From Umbelopsis ramanniana AG (taxonomy: Eukaryota > Mucoromycota > Umbelopsidomycetes > Umbelopsidales > Umbelopsidaceae), in NCBI RefSeq assembly GCF_025399195.1, contig NW_026252089.1:496001-560000 (forward strand): DNA of 64,000 nt, in the 5' to 3' direction. The notes under the pieces are model-generated. The model ran no database searches and was not told where the DNA came from. It saw only the letters and a list, made by a program, of their open reading frames with translations. Below are positions 35,395 through 45,683 of the stretch, piece by piece. Within the stretch, counting starts at the first letter, position 1. Each line of letters opens with the position of its first letter. The position numbers and the translations under genes were made by a program.

Positions 35395-36692
35395 GATGAG
35401 GAAGACGAAATGGCAAGCAAGGTATGTTACACGACTCAGAACTGCTTTTCGAGACTGGCTTTTTTTTTTCTTTCGACATCGCATCAAATTATTATCAACA
35501 CATGGTCACCCTGACTCTCTTTATTACAGCCTGCAATGAAATATGATGTTGGTGCTATATTGTATTATGAATAAGTTTATGTTTTGCGGGCCGGTTGTCT
35601 ACTGCAGTTTGGTCATTTGATGCCTACGACACACCATTTCCTTTGCTATTCCAAGCCAATGTATGGCTACAAAAAGCGCTATATTCCGAAGATCCGTAAT
35701 GACTTACTGCTCACACTCTGTTCCAAAGTATGGCCTCACGAGGACTCGCGTAACCGTCTCCGCATGAATCATACTGGTTGTCGTTATTCCAGGTTAATGT
35801 AGTGATCAGACTTTGCTTTGTGTGTTCACGTTCATAATTGAGCATAAACAAGCCGCCCCTATCCAGTGTAAAAGTATAGACTGCTATGGTGTGTTGCTTT
35901 GGGACGCGGGGCTGTTTGAAAGGTGGCCGAGACTCCTGAATAACAACGCAAAGGATTGAAAGTCAGTAGATATTCAGGCAACTCCGGTGGTTGGCATATC
36001 TCTGACAGGCCCTGCTTACAACACCCTTTAACTGAGGAAATACAAATTTAACAGTGACAAGTTACCCATAAGCGTAGTGTCATTTGCAAAAGTACTTCTA
36101 TTTTAACTGTTTTTCTAATGACGGAGCTGTTTGATGACCAAACATTTGGTACTTCAAGGCTAACTTTAGCGCGTAAAAAAAGAACCAAACGTAAATAGCT
36201 ATTTCGTAGCTCAGCTTTTCATTTCATTTCATTATCTGTATTTAATATTTCTGGGCTCTTCAGGCTTTTGACACTTTCAATTTGCTCTGACGCTAGGCAC
36301 TCTGTATTCTAAAGTAAAAATTGACTCGGAAGATGGATTCAGTCCTCGTGAAGATAAGAACAGGTTGACCGTCGAATGGGCATCCAGCACATATGATCTT
36401 TTTATTTAACGGTAATGGGGTTTAGCTGTAGTGAATACATGAATAGCTTCTCTTATTTTTTGTCTTGCTCTCTTAAACAGCGTAGTAAACAATATAAAAT
36501 AGGTACGCGTTTTGCCCACATTGTTTCTTCTCCCTGTTCCAGGACGAGTCACATGACTTACCGATTTCCAATATAAAAATCAATCCTCCTGGAGCTCAGT
36601 GCGTCATCAAAGAACGCGAGGACAGTACACGTCTTCATAGTACGAAGTTACCGCAGAGTGTAATAACCTTTTGTAACTATAACACCAATACA
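35395..36692. other. Divergent intergenic region, no gene recognised
   Basis: About 1.3 kb between the coiled-coil gene and the proteasome alpha2 gene. A TATA box lies at 36572-36579. Short frames only; no RNA gene or repeat recognised. Confidence 0.5.
36572..36579 (+). promoter_or_regulatory. TATA box upstream of the proteasome alpha2 gene
   Basis: TATAAAAA 121 bp before the ATG at 36693, implying a 5' UTR of roughly 90 nt. Confidence 0.5.
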
Positions 36693-37879
36693 ATGTCGGG
36701 CGATTACTCGTTCAGTCTTACAACCTTCAGCCCTTCAGGAAAACTTGTATGTTACTTCTTCCAATCGCCCTAGCTTTACCAACTATATGCCTGCCTTGAC
36801 TTGTGAAAGCTGACTTTTTGGTTGTTCCTGTAACCACATTTAGGGCCAAATCGAACATGCGTTGAATGCTGTGAATCGAGGTGTAACCAGCATTGGTATC
36901 AAAGGTAAGGTCTACTAAAAGAGTGAAGGACGTTCACTGTGGAAAGCTATCTGTGCGAAAGTTGAAACGCTGACCGGGATCTCTCCTCTCTTTCGCCTAT
37001 GCCGATTCATAACCTTTCATTTGCCTTCAACTTGAAACAAAATAGCAACCAACGGTGTTGTCATCGCCACAGAAAAGAAGTCAGCCTCAACGCTCATCGA
37101 TGACGAGTCAACAGAAAAGGTCGCTGTGATCTGCGATAGCATCGGCATGGTATACTCAGGCATGGGACCAGACTTCAGACTTCTCGTCAGTCGTGCGAGA
37201 AAGTATGCTCAGCAATATAAACAATTGTACATGGAGAACCCACCAACACGAATCTTAGTAGAGCAAATTGCTCGCGTCATGCAAGACTACACTCACAGAG
37301 GGTAAGAACGTGACTGCATACGATAGGCAAATCCTAACCATCATAACTAATGCAGCCTGACATTGCAGAGGTGTTCGTCCATTTGGTGTGTCCCTTCTCA
37401 TTGTTGGATACGACGAGGTCAATGGTCCTTCCCTTTACCAAGTTGATCCATCTGGTTCATACTGGGCTTGGAAGGCTAGTGCTATTGGCAAGAACATGAT
37501 CAACGCGAAAACCTTTTTGGAGAAGCGGTAAGTATGGTCGAAATACGAGGCTGGATGAAAGATTATATATTAATCCTCATCTTCGTCACCTGCTGTAGAT
37601 ACAATGACGAAATCGAGTTGGAAGACGCTGTACACACCGCTATCCTTACGGTAAGCACATGAAACGTTTTGATACCATTGCTGCCAATCGTGCTGACATG
37701 TCGATTGTCATCTATAGCTGAAAGAAGGGTTTGAAGGACAAATTACGGAAACTAGTCTAGAAATAGGTATTATTGGTACAAGCACTATTGGTGTAGCTGG
37801 TAAAGACAGAGAAGAGTTCCCATTGTTCCGAAAGCTGTCACCTAGCGAAGTCAAGGATTACCTCGCCAATATTGCTTGA
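36693..37879 (+). CDS. PRE8: 20S proteasome subunit alpha type-2
   Basis: Outer-ring subunit of the 20S core. Its exons are too short to stand out as open frames. Exons are 36693..36746, 36844..36904, 37046..37301, 37369..37527, 37599..37650 and 37718..37879, giving 247 aa. The start is the canonical alpha N-terminus ([20 protein letters not shown]), which includes the proteasome alpha signature and YSF gate residues. [44 protein letters not shown] and [20 protein letters not shown] match alpha2 (Pre8/PSMA2) specifically, and the end [10 protein letters not shown] is also typical. It is divergent to the coiled-coil gene and convergent with the SNF2 gene, only 131 bp apart. Confidence 0.96.
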
Positions 37880-38010
37880 GGATTATCATAATTCCATGTA
37901 ATCTTTTTACCCCCATTAAAGATCTTAAATAACCAAAAAAAATCATCTGAGAAAGAATAAAAAATTCAAGAAATGGCAAGTGTATTATAATTTACGTAAG
38001 TACTATTATA

Positions 38011-41000
38011 TTATGTGAGTTGAAAGGACACCTTTGGCCGTTTTGCACGGTGCGGTTCCTCTTGATGCAAAGTAGTAGATGGCAAAGGTGGATCTTCAAT
38101 GGTAACCGATGGTGGAGGATTCAAGCCAGTAGCTACTTGTTCGACTTTATCGTCCGGCTTTACTAGAGCAACAGTTTCGTAGAATGGATCAATGTCTTGT
38201 TGGACGATCAAGTCTTCTCCTACACGAGTCTCACATGCTGTTCGAGGAAGAGGAACAAATGAGGCGTGATTTAAAATTTCCTGCATCTTCCTATCATTAT
38301 AAAACTCTTTGCTAGAAGCAGCTTTTCCGTCTGAAATACAAAATTAGAAATGAACTTCGAATCACCATAAGCGTTAGCATGGCAATACTTACTGTGCTGC
38401 TTCTCAGCTTTAATGGCTAACATGGCTCGTCTCTTTAGCATGTTTTCTTCAATCGAAGAACGAATGACTATAGTTTCGACGTATACAGGCTTGGTTTGGC
38501 CAATGCGGTGGGCACGTTTGATTGCTTGCTGCTCCATGGCCGTTTGCCACACTGGACTGACGAAATACACACGGGATGCCGAAGATAAGTCAATACCATA
38601 AGCAGCGACCTGCACTGACATGATAATGACATTGACTTTGTCTGATGTGTTGAAGGTAAGGATTGTTTGCGATCTTTCAGTGTTACTCTAAAATGCAAAA
38701 TGGGTCGCTTCAGTGAAATGATTCCATGGTTGCTTGAGAATATGAAAAGATATGACTTACCATTTTGCTGTCTAGATACATCATGGAACGAACTCTAACA
38801 AGTCGTAGAGCTGTATATATTTCTTGTATTTCATTCCAATGTTGGGAGAAGATAATGCATTTTTCCGTTTCGTGAAATTGTTTGACCTGATTCACAAGAT
38901 AATTGATTTTGCTGCTTGTTGTACTGTACACGTTCGCATTGTACAAGTCTGATTTTCCAATGAACGCGAGTGGCCGTGGGACCGGCTCTTGCACTTCGAC
39001 TTCATTCCCCCCGGACACGTGTGGTAATTTTCGTTTGCGATTGTGCTGTGCCATCGTTTCAAGACTATCTTCGGTCTCATCGTATACCCATAGATTATCT
39101 GTGGCTTGATGGCTATTGATCACTTCTGCTGTGATATCCGTAACTGTTTCGCCACTGACAATAGCGTGGCGAGCCGGTACTCCATTTTCAACGTATATAC
39201 CTGGATGACCGTTCAACCAGCCCCATTTACGCTTTGGGATATCCGGTAAATTCGATATCAAATAGGATGGAGAATGCGTTGTCATCATGGCCAAAAACAG
39301 CTTGTCATTCAAAGCTCGTAATAACACATCTCGTATCTCCTTGAGCGCTTTGTTGTCCTCTTCACCATACGTTGTAACTCCTTTGTCGATATCATCAATC
39401 TTCTCTACGCAGTTATCATAAGCCGGTTGCAGCCATTGTGGATCGATCGAATGCCAAAGGCAGCTTTGCCACAAGTTGTGAATAGTTTCTCTTAACGCTT
39501 TTTGATTTCCTCTTGAAAACAGGTAGTCCTGTCCTTCCCGCCTCGATAAAATAGCATTTAGAGCTACCATTGCCACTTGACAATTATGTGCCTAATAGAG
39601 ACTTTAGTTTCACACTTATCATGTATTGCCTAGAATTTTCAAGAGTATCTACTTACCATCCATTGGTAGTAATCAAAATCTAAAAAGACAAGCTTTTTGT
39701 TCAGTTCTGGGAGAGTTACATCCTTCGATATGTCCTCTCGCCGATTTCTAATCATAACCCGGTGCATGAGCTTTGCAACAGCGATAGAAGCCCGTGGATT
39801 ACTATGCATGAAAGGGTTCAAAAGAATTGTGTTCCAGGATCTCTTTTTGGAAGCAAATGGCTCCATGTTCAATACGTTGGACACCAGGATTCCCAGCCTA
39901 CATTGTAAATGCGTTGGTGAAATTCTGCCATGAATGATCAAGTTTGCATTCAAAAAAATGTGATTTATGTATACCTTTTCAGATCATCCGCTTGAGCTTG
40001 CTTACGGGTCAATGCAACCGGAGACTCTGTCAAGTTCTGCGTTGGTGTACCAGTACATACCCACTTCCAAGTGACAAAGAGTTTTGCAGACAGTTGAGAT
40101 GAGCGATTACTGTCAGCCAAAGAATGACCTTCGTCTAATGAAAGGAGGATAGTCAGTCAGTGAACTTTTGTCAGTAAGCATGAACATAAAAGTACCCTGT
40201 TGAAAACGCGAGCTCTTACCAACTATCAGCCGTTTCCAATGCACTTGAAGCAGTGGTGATATATATCGTTTAGACGGATCATCTATCGTCCGACAACTAC
40301 AATCTCGTTTACGTGTAGCCCCAATGTAAGGACAATCACATTTTCGTGATATACCTGTAAAATTGTAATAAGAAAGACTGCAACGAAAAGAAAAGCTAGC
40401 AGTCATATTGGTCAATGCCCTTACCAACGATCTCCAATCCTCCAGAATCACTTTCCAGTCCAAATCGAGAATGGCTGATTACGACCATATCGTAATTCAG
40501 AAGCTGTGTGGCAGGTGGTATCGGCTGTTTTTTGTTATCAAGTACTAAAAAGTCCAACTCGCCATCTTGAATGTGTTTATAAACCTCTCCAGTCCACTGC
40601 GCTATCAAATTATCTGGGACTATATTTCCCATTGTTGTTAATGATAAACCTTAAAGACGTTCAAGAAAAGGAGATCAATAACCTACCTACAACCAGTGTA
40701 GCAGAAGCCATATAAACTTTCAGAGTTCTTTGAGGAATATTGACTCGACGAGGTCGATCTACCAAGACTGACATAGGATACTCGACTCTATCATAGTATG
40801 CAGGATTGTCTCGCATCAATTTAAGGATATGATCTGGTAGGTAAGGTTGACATAATTTCCAAGTACCATCGCGCAAAATCTGTGCGATGGCAAGATTTGT
40901 TAGGCTGGGAACACCTTCTTTGCCATTGATGTCGCATTTCACTCCTTTGCCATCACTTGGTATTTTCATATGCTTGGATTGCAGAATAGTGGATAGACAA

Positions 41001-41865
41001 ATGCACGTTTTCCCAGTACCCTAGAGGATCATGTATTAGATGAGGATCGCAAATTCACATTACTCTTCGACGATAACTCACCATATCTTCGCAAATGATT
41101 CCTCCTCGTACATCTCTGTGCTTATCAGGTTGTGTTTGAATTTGGCACGTCAGCAGATTGATGTAGTAAGGACGACCATCCACTGCTTGGCATTTAGCAG
41201 AAGTCAATCCGCTGATTGGCTGAGGAGCAAGTTCTCGCTGCAATATTTTCCACAACGATCTCTTCTGGTATGGGTACAAAGTTGTCTTCATTCCAGGAGG
41301 CGAGTCCTGCTCGAGAACAATGTTTAAAAGGTCCAAAACATCAGGGTCTGCTACTTGCAACGTGTCATAATTTGTTGATGGCGACGGCATATGTATGAAA
41401 ATATCCAGTAAATCCTTCGGTGTCTATCATGTCAATCAATACAAGTGTCTCGCAGTATCATTGAAGTTCCCCTTTCTAACTCACCATGTTGCACAAAGTC
41501 GGTTGGCGGAGAACTGCATCTGACTTGAAGCTAGCTCCGTTAAACTTTTCAGGACAGAGATCCAGCTTATCCACAAGTTGAATGAGGTTCTGCGCATGGA
41601 GCATTGGAGCATGTGGCATCAGAGTTGTCTTGTTCAACAAAAACACTCGAATGCGTAATGTGTGGCCCTCAATGTGGCAACAGGAAGCTCGAATGCGTTC
41701 AGCTTTGACTAAGGAATCCAGCAGTAAAATGCTCGACCTGAATTCCTCGCTGACAAACTCTATGACAGAGTGGACCTGGTACTGACACCAATTTTCACCG
41801 ATATATTCCGGTATGGTTAGGCATTGAATATCAAGGCTTCCTGCTGGAAGGTCATGCACGATCAT
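38011..41865 (-). CDS. SNF2-family helicase-like ATPase with Cys cluster
   Basis: Chromatin/DNA-repair type ATPase. Exons on the complement are 41485..41865, 41082..41423, 40687..41020, 40425..40619, 40220..40354, 39975..40134, 39657..39897, 38761..39591, 38393..38687 and 38011..38330, giving 1077 aa. Motif I EDMGTGKT (~240) is created across an intron. TLVVVPDNLIAQW is motif Ia-like, DEGHSL (~463) is motif II, WVCTGTPTQN motif III. AAYGIDLSSASRVYFVSP and QQAIKRAHRIGQ form motifs V-VI (~905-940). About 400 residues separate the two lobes, longer than in simple SNF2 proteins, as in Rad5/Rad16/SHPRH relatives. A CxC-x11-CxC cluster lies just before motif II. No RING finger is evident. Tandem to MSP1 (285 bp downstream of its stop). 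Confidence 0.88.
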
Positions 41866-42150
41866 GAATGAATTCTTTCAACAACTGCAGCCCTTTTTTT
41901 TTTTTCTGCGGCTAACACTATATTTCAAAACTGGCCAATCACGTACAGTTCATTGTTCGCTGCGGTAAAAAAAATTGGTTTCAGTGCTTCGCCGATCGTT
42001 TTCATGTTTAGTCATTCGTTGAAACTACCATCTTGTATTCGTTTTGCATTATCCTTTTCATGTTATTTCTTTTTAATCACAGTTGTATTGTAATTAAGTA
42101 ATTTCTGTAATATCAATTCTATGGCCAAGTAGGGGAGGGGGATACAGTTC

Positions 42151-43629
42151 CTAGTCTAAATTCTCCTGTTGCAGCACAGCACGAAGCACTTGTTCATTTT
42201 CCTTCTTTCCATTTGTTTGTTCGCTTTGGAAAAAGTCTGACAGTTCAAGGGGACGAATGTGGACGTTCTGCAAAAGATGAGAAACAGATTGAGTAAATAA
42301 TGCAAATTCTTTTGGGGGGACTGCCATGTGAATTTACCTCCATATCGATCCCAAGCAAGTCATTGCTAGCTTCGCCGTCGTGGTTCTTTGGCTCAACACT
42401 TCGAACATATTCTCGAACAGGTATCATAGCTGCGTTTCGGCAAATTTCCTTCAGGTCACTTCCAGAGAAACCTGCGGTTGCCTCGATAAGCTTTTCCATA
42501 TCAAAATCAGGGGATAACTTTGTTGTTTTCAACATCTGCAAAGAAGAACGCATCAATAAATCTCATTCACTCAATCAAATTCATCTTCTCCTTCACAAGA
42601 TACATACAATATCCAAAATATTTCGTCTTTGTTGATCGGTTGGAAGTCGCACAGAGAAGCGCTTTGGCATTCTTCTCAAAATGGCGGTATCGATATCATT
42701 AGGACGATTAGTAGCTCCCAAAACGACAATTCTGTAATCCTCTCCAGTCGTCAATCCATCCCAAAGACTCATGAACTCTGCTTTCATCATGCCTGTCGTT
42801 TCATGATCATTACTTCTTCTTTCACGGAGGAAGGAGTCGATTTCATCAATGAAGATGATAGCAGGCTGCAACTTTCTTGCCAATGAGAATAGTGCTGACA
42901 CAAGTTTGTTGGATTCACCATAATACTTGTCGGTCAAAGTGGAAACATGCAAATTGATGAATGTTGCATTGGACTCTTTAGCGAGGGCCTTGGCAAGCAT
43001 GGTTTTACCGCAACCTGGGGGTCCATAGAGCAGGACACCTTTGGGAGCACCCAACAATCCTGAAGCTGATGTGAACAGCTGTGGATAGCAGAGGGGGTAG
43101 ATGACGCTTTCACGCAAATCTTGCACAATATGATCTAAACCTCCAATTTCTGAAATAGTCATCATATATTAATGGCTAGAAGCGGATAAGGGTAGAATGA
43201 ATTGCAAAGACGTACGTTTGAAGTTGACATGAATCTCATCAGCGTGAATGACTTCTGTTGCAATTATCTCTTCATACTCGGAAAGTTTGATATCCTTGAT
43301 CTGTCACAATGAACAAGGTAAAATGAGTCTCAATTGACCATGTGTGCCAAGAGATGATTTTAGATCAAAACGTACCCCAAGTTTCGCCAGTGATTTGGCA
43401 CTCTTCGATTTGGCCTCTTGTTTTTTTGCTTTAAGAGGATCGAGTGATCCTATTATATACTTGAATGCGAAATAAAATGCTACTTGCGAAAGTGCAAAAA
43501 CAGCAACTATGAAGGGGTAGTGGACAATGCATGGGTCAGAGTGATGGTAATTTCGAGAGAACATCGAGTTGGTTTCTTACTATCTGCTGCATATTTCTTT
43601 GTTTCCGGTCGTTGCAAGAAGGATTTCAT
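42151..43629 (-). CDS. MSP1: Msp1/ATAD1 AAA ATPase, membrane protein dislocase
   Basis: Outer-mitochondrial-membrane/peroxisomal AAA protein that extracts mislocalised tail-anchored proteins. Exons on the complement are 43581..43629, 43376..43506, 43216..43300, 42608..43149, 42338..42535 and 42151..42267, giving 373 aa, the usual length. One N-terminal membrane helix (residues ~17-36, [20 protein letters not shown]) precedes a basic linker. The linker domain carries [10 protein letters not shown] and the IGGLD strand. The AAA core has Walker A GPPGCGKT, pore loop around [11 protein letters not shown], Walker [12 protein letters not shown], sensor [11 protein letters not shown] and the arginine finger region ILRRMPKRF. 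The last exon encodes the C-terminal helix. All features fit Msp1 rather than katanin or Vps4. Confidence 0.95.
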
Positions 43630-44256
43630 AATTTCAAGGATGGCAGGCAGCAATCTCTTGGGATTTTAGGCCGAGCGGTTGAGTTGACCAAATTGGCATT
43701 AGAAATTTCACGTGCAGTATGAAAAGCTCACGGCAGCCAATTTCGTGACTTTTGAGTCATTTGGCCGTACCGTATTCTTACAGCTATCAGAAGCATACTG
43801 AAAAAGATGGACATGGCTATGCTAGTTCATTTCAAAGTCAAGTGGCTTTGAATGAAGAAATAACACGCTAGAGCACACTGCCTTGAGAAAAAATATGCAA
43901 GCGACCCCAGTAAAAGATGAGATGAATAATAGGCTTGGTATGGTGCGACTACAGCTCTTGTTCATGTCCTCTTTACGGAAACCATCGTGACTCAAGAGAC
44001 CAGAACCATACCTGTGAGGGTAATTATACCTTTTATTTTTATGTACCATTTTCATTGGCTAACCATACCTTACGACCCATATACCCCAACCCTGCTTGCC
44101 TGCTAAACGCCGGACTTTCAACATTAATAAACGTAATGTGATTGGTTGCTAAATCCGGGTGAGGCTCATTGAAGATCCATCAATCGTTTCCTTTCCTTTA
44201 AATATAAAGCCCATTCTTCTGTCCACAATTACACACCTATTCTTCTTTTCCCACAT
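43630..44256. promoter_or_regulatory. Divergent intergenic region, MSP1 / small RVxF protein
   Basis: 627 bp between divergent starts. A TATA box for the plus-strand gene is at 44201-44207. No further structure is seen. Confidence 0.5.
44201..44207 (+). promoter_or_regulatory. TATA box of the 148-aa protein gene
   Basis: AATATAAA-type element about 50 bp upstream of the ATG at 44257, followed by a C/T-rich stretch typical of fungal transcription starts. Confidence 0.6.
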
Positions 44257-44703
44257 ATGACATTGACTTGCTCAAAGCGAAAGCGTTCAATGGAAGACAA
44301 TCAATTACCAACCCCTACAAAGACCGTTAGATTCAGCACCGAGAAGGAGGAAGTCATCTACACCTACTCACCCACCGACTACGATCGTTCAGGCATACAT
44401 TGTGTTCCTGTTCTTTATACTGTCAACCCCGTTATATTTGAGTCGCGAAGGAAACTAAGTGTCTCTATACCGGAAAAAGACTGCTCTTCCGTCTCATCAC
44501 CTACAGAATCAGATGTTTCCTCACCTGAATACGACGCTCGGGAAACTTTCACTCGTATCAAGAAAGGCCCAAAGCTAAGGATAGACACAAGTATTTGTCA
44601 AGGACCATTATTTTTCACCAAACTTTCTACGAATCCTGCAAAGTCAAGTCTACCAGCGCTAGACGACGATGACAACCACTTCTTAGTGCCACTGTACAGT
44701 TAA
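44257..44703 (+). CDS. Small protein with PP1-type RVxF motif, hypothetical
   Basis: Single-exon 148-aa protein of unknown function. It is hydrophilic, Ser/Thr/Pro-rich, with no signal peptide or membrane helix. The N-terminal KRKR is followed by TPTKTVRFS (residues 19-27), an ideal RVxF docking motif for protein phosphatase 1 preceded by TP sites, and then by VIYTYSPTDYDRSGI. The VRF...TYS..DYDR combination recurs, from memory, in assorted fungal proteins, where it is likely a short linear-motif module. A Ser-rich middle (SSVSSPTESDVSSPEYD) offers proline-directed phosphosites. A good TATA box and a C/T-rich leader support a real, regulated gene. The function is not known. Confidence 0.65.
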   Translation: MTLTCSKRKRSMEDNQLPTPTKTVRFSTEKEEVIYTYSPTDYDRSGIHCVPVLYTVNPVIFESRRKLSVSIPEKDCSSVSSPTESDVSSPEYDARETFTRIKKGPKLRIDTSICQGPLFFTKLSTNPAKSSLPALDDDDNHFLVPLYS

Positions 44704-45683
44704 AAAAATGATATCAACCGCCCTCACTTCTACCTTGCCTCGCCCACAAACTAAACAACATGACACCCACACTATTTTAAAGTAATAACATAATACCTCA
44801 TCTCGCATGACCTATTGCGAGAAACATCTATCGCTCACCTTCGTCTGTACTTGTTCAAATTAGTATTGGACAGTTGAAGAAGGCTCTCACAGAAGCCCTT
44901 ACGGCTCATTTTGCATAGACATTTTACTTCCCTCTCTCTGATGAAAAAAAAAATCCCTCCCCCCCACCTGTAATTCCCAGCCTTCTTTACAAAACATCAC
45001 ATTTTAGCTTTCTAAACCAAAGCAATCCATTAAAAAAACAAAGCTTGCCATTCCAGTGCGGAGCGTATTGCAACACCTAATTTTGCATTTTTTTCACCAC
45101 CACACCATCCAAAAATAGTGACATTTTTTTTGATCGGGGCAAGGGGACGCGCGCCTTGTTTTTATTTTATTTTGTTTTATTTTTACCTTTTGCCTGCTGC
45201 AAATGGGCAAAACGTTATTTTATCACTGTACCCAACCAAGCATAGGGCGGGACTAGAGTCGTTCACTGGCTCAAAGTAAAATATCAAATGGTGTAAACGG
45301 AAATTGTTCTGGCGTGATGCAAAATTAAATCGGTACGACGCACGGCTGTAGTGTACCTGACCAGTGCTCTCTAGCATACCGTAACAAAAGGGCATTGACA
45401 TCATCGCATACCATCATCTATTTATAACGATCAGGTTTTTATATACATGCGATAAGGTTAAGGCGGTCGATTCCACCACCATGTTACTGAAACTATTGTC
45501 GTAATTACAGCCTGGACTCGCTGTAGCCCGACTGAGCAAGAAACCGTCGTGGTAACACGGAAGTACTGGACCATCTTTCGGGGTCAAAAAATTTGCCTGT
45601 GTGATCTTCATAGTAGAAGTAAGGGGAGTTTCAATGCTCAACTAATTCACTTCACGCTTCCGCACTTTTTTTTTTTATTATTA
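44704..45683. other. Convergent intergenic region, no gene recognised
   Basis: About 980 bp between the stops of the 148-aa gene (+) and CTF4 (-). It is AT-rich with poly-A/poly-T and poly-C runs; short frames on either strand show no features. Probably two 3' UTRs and their terminators. Confidence 0.45.
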
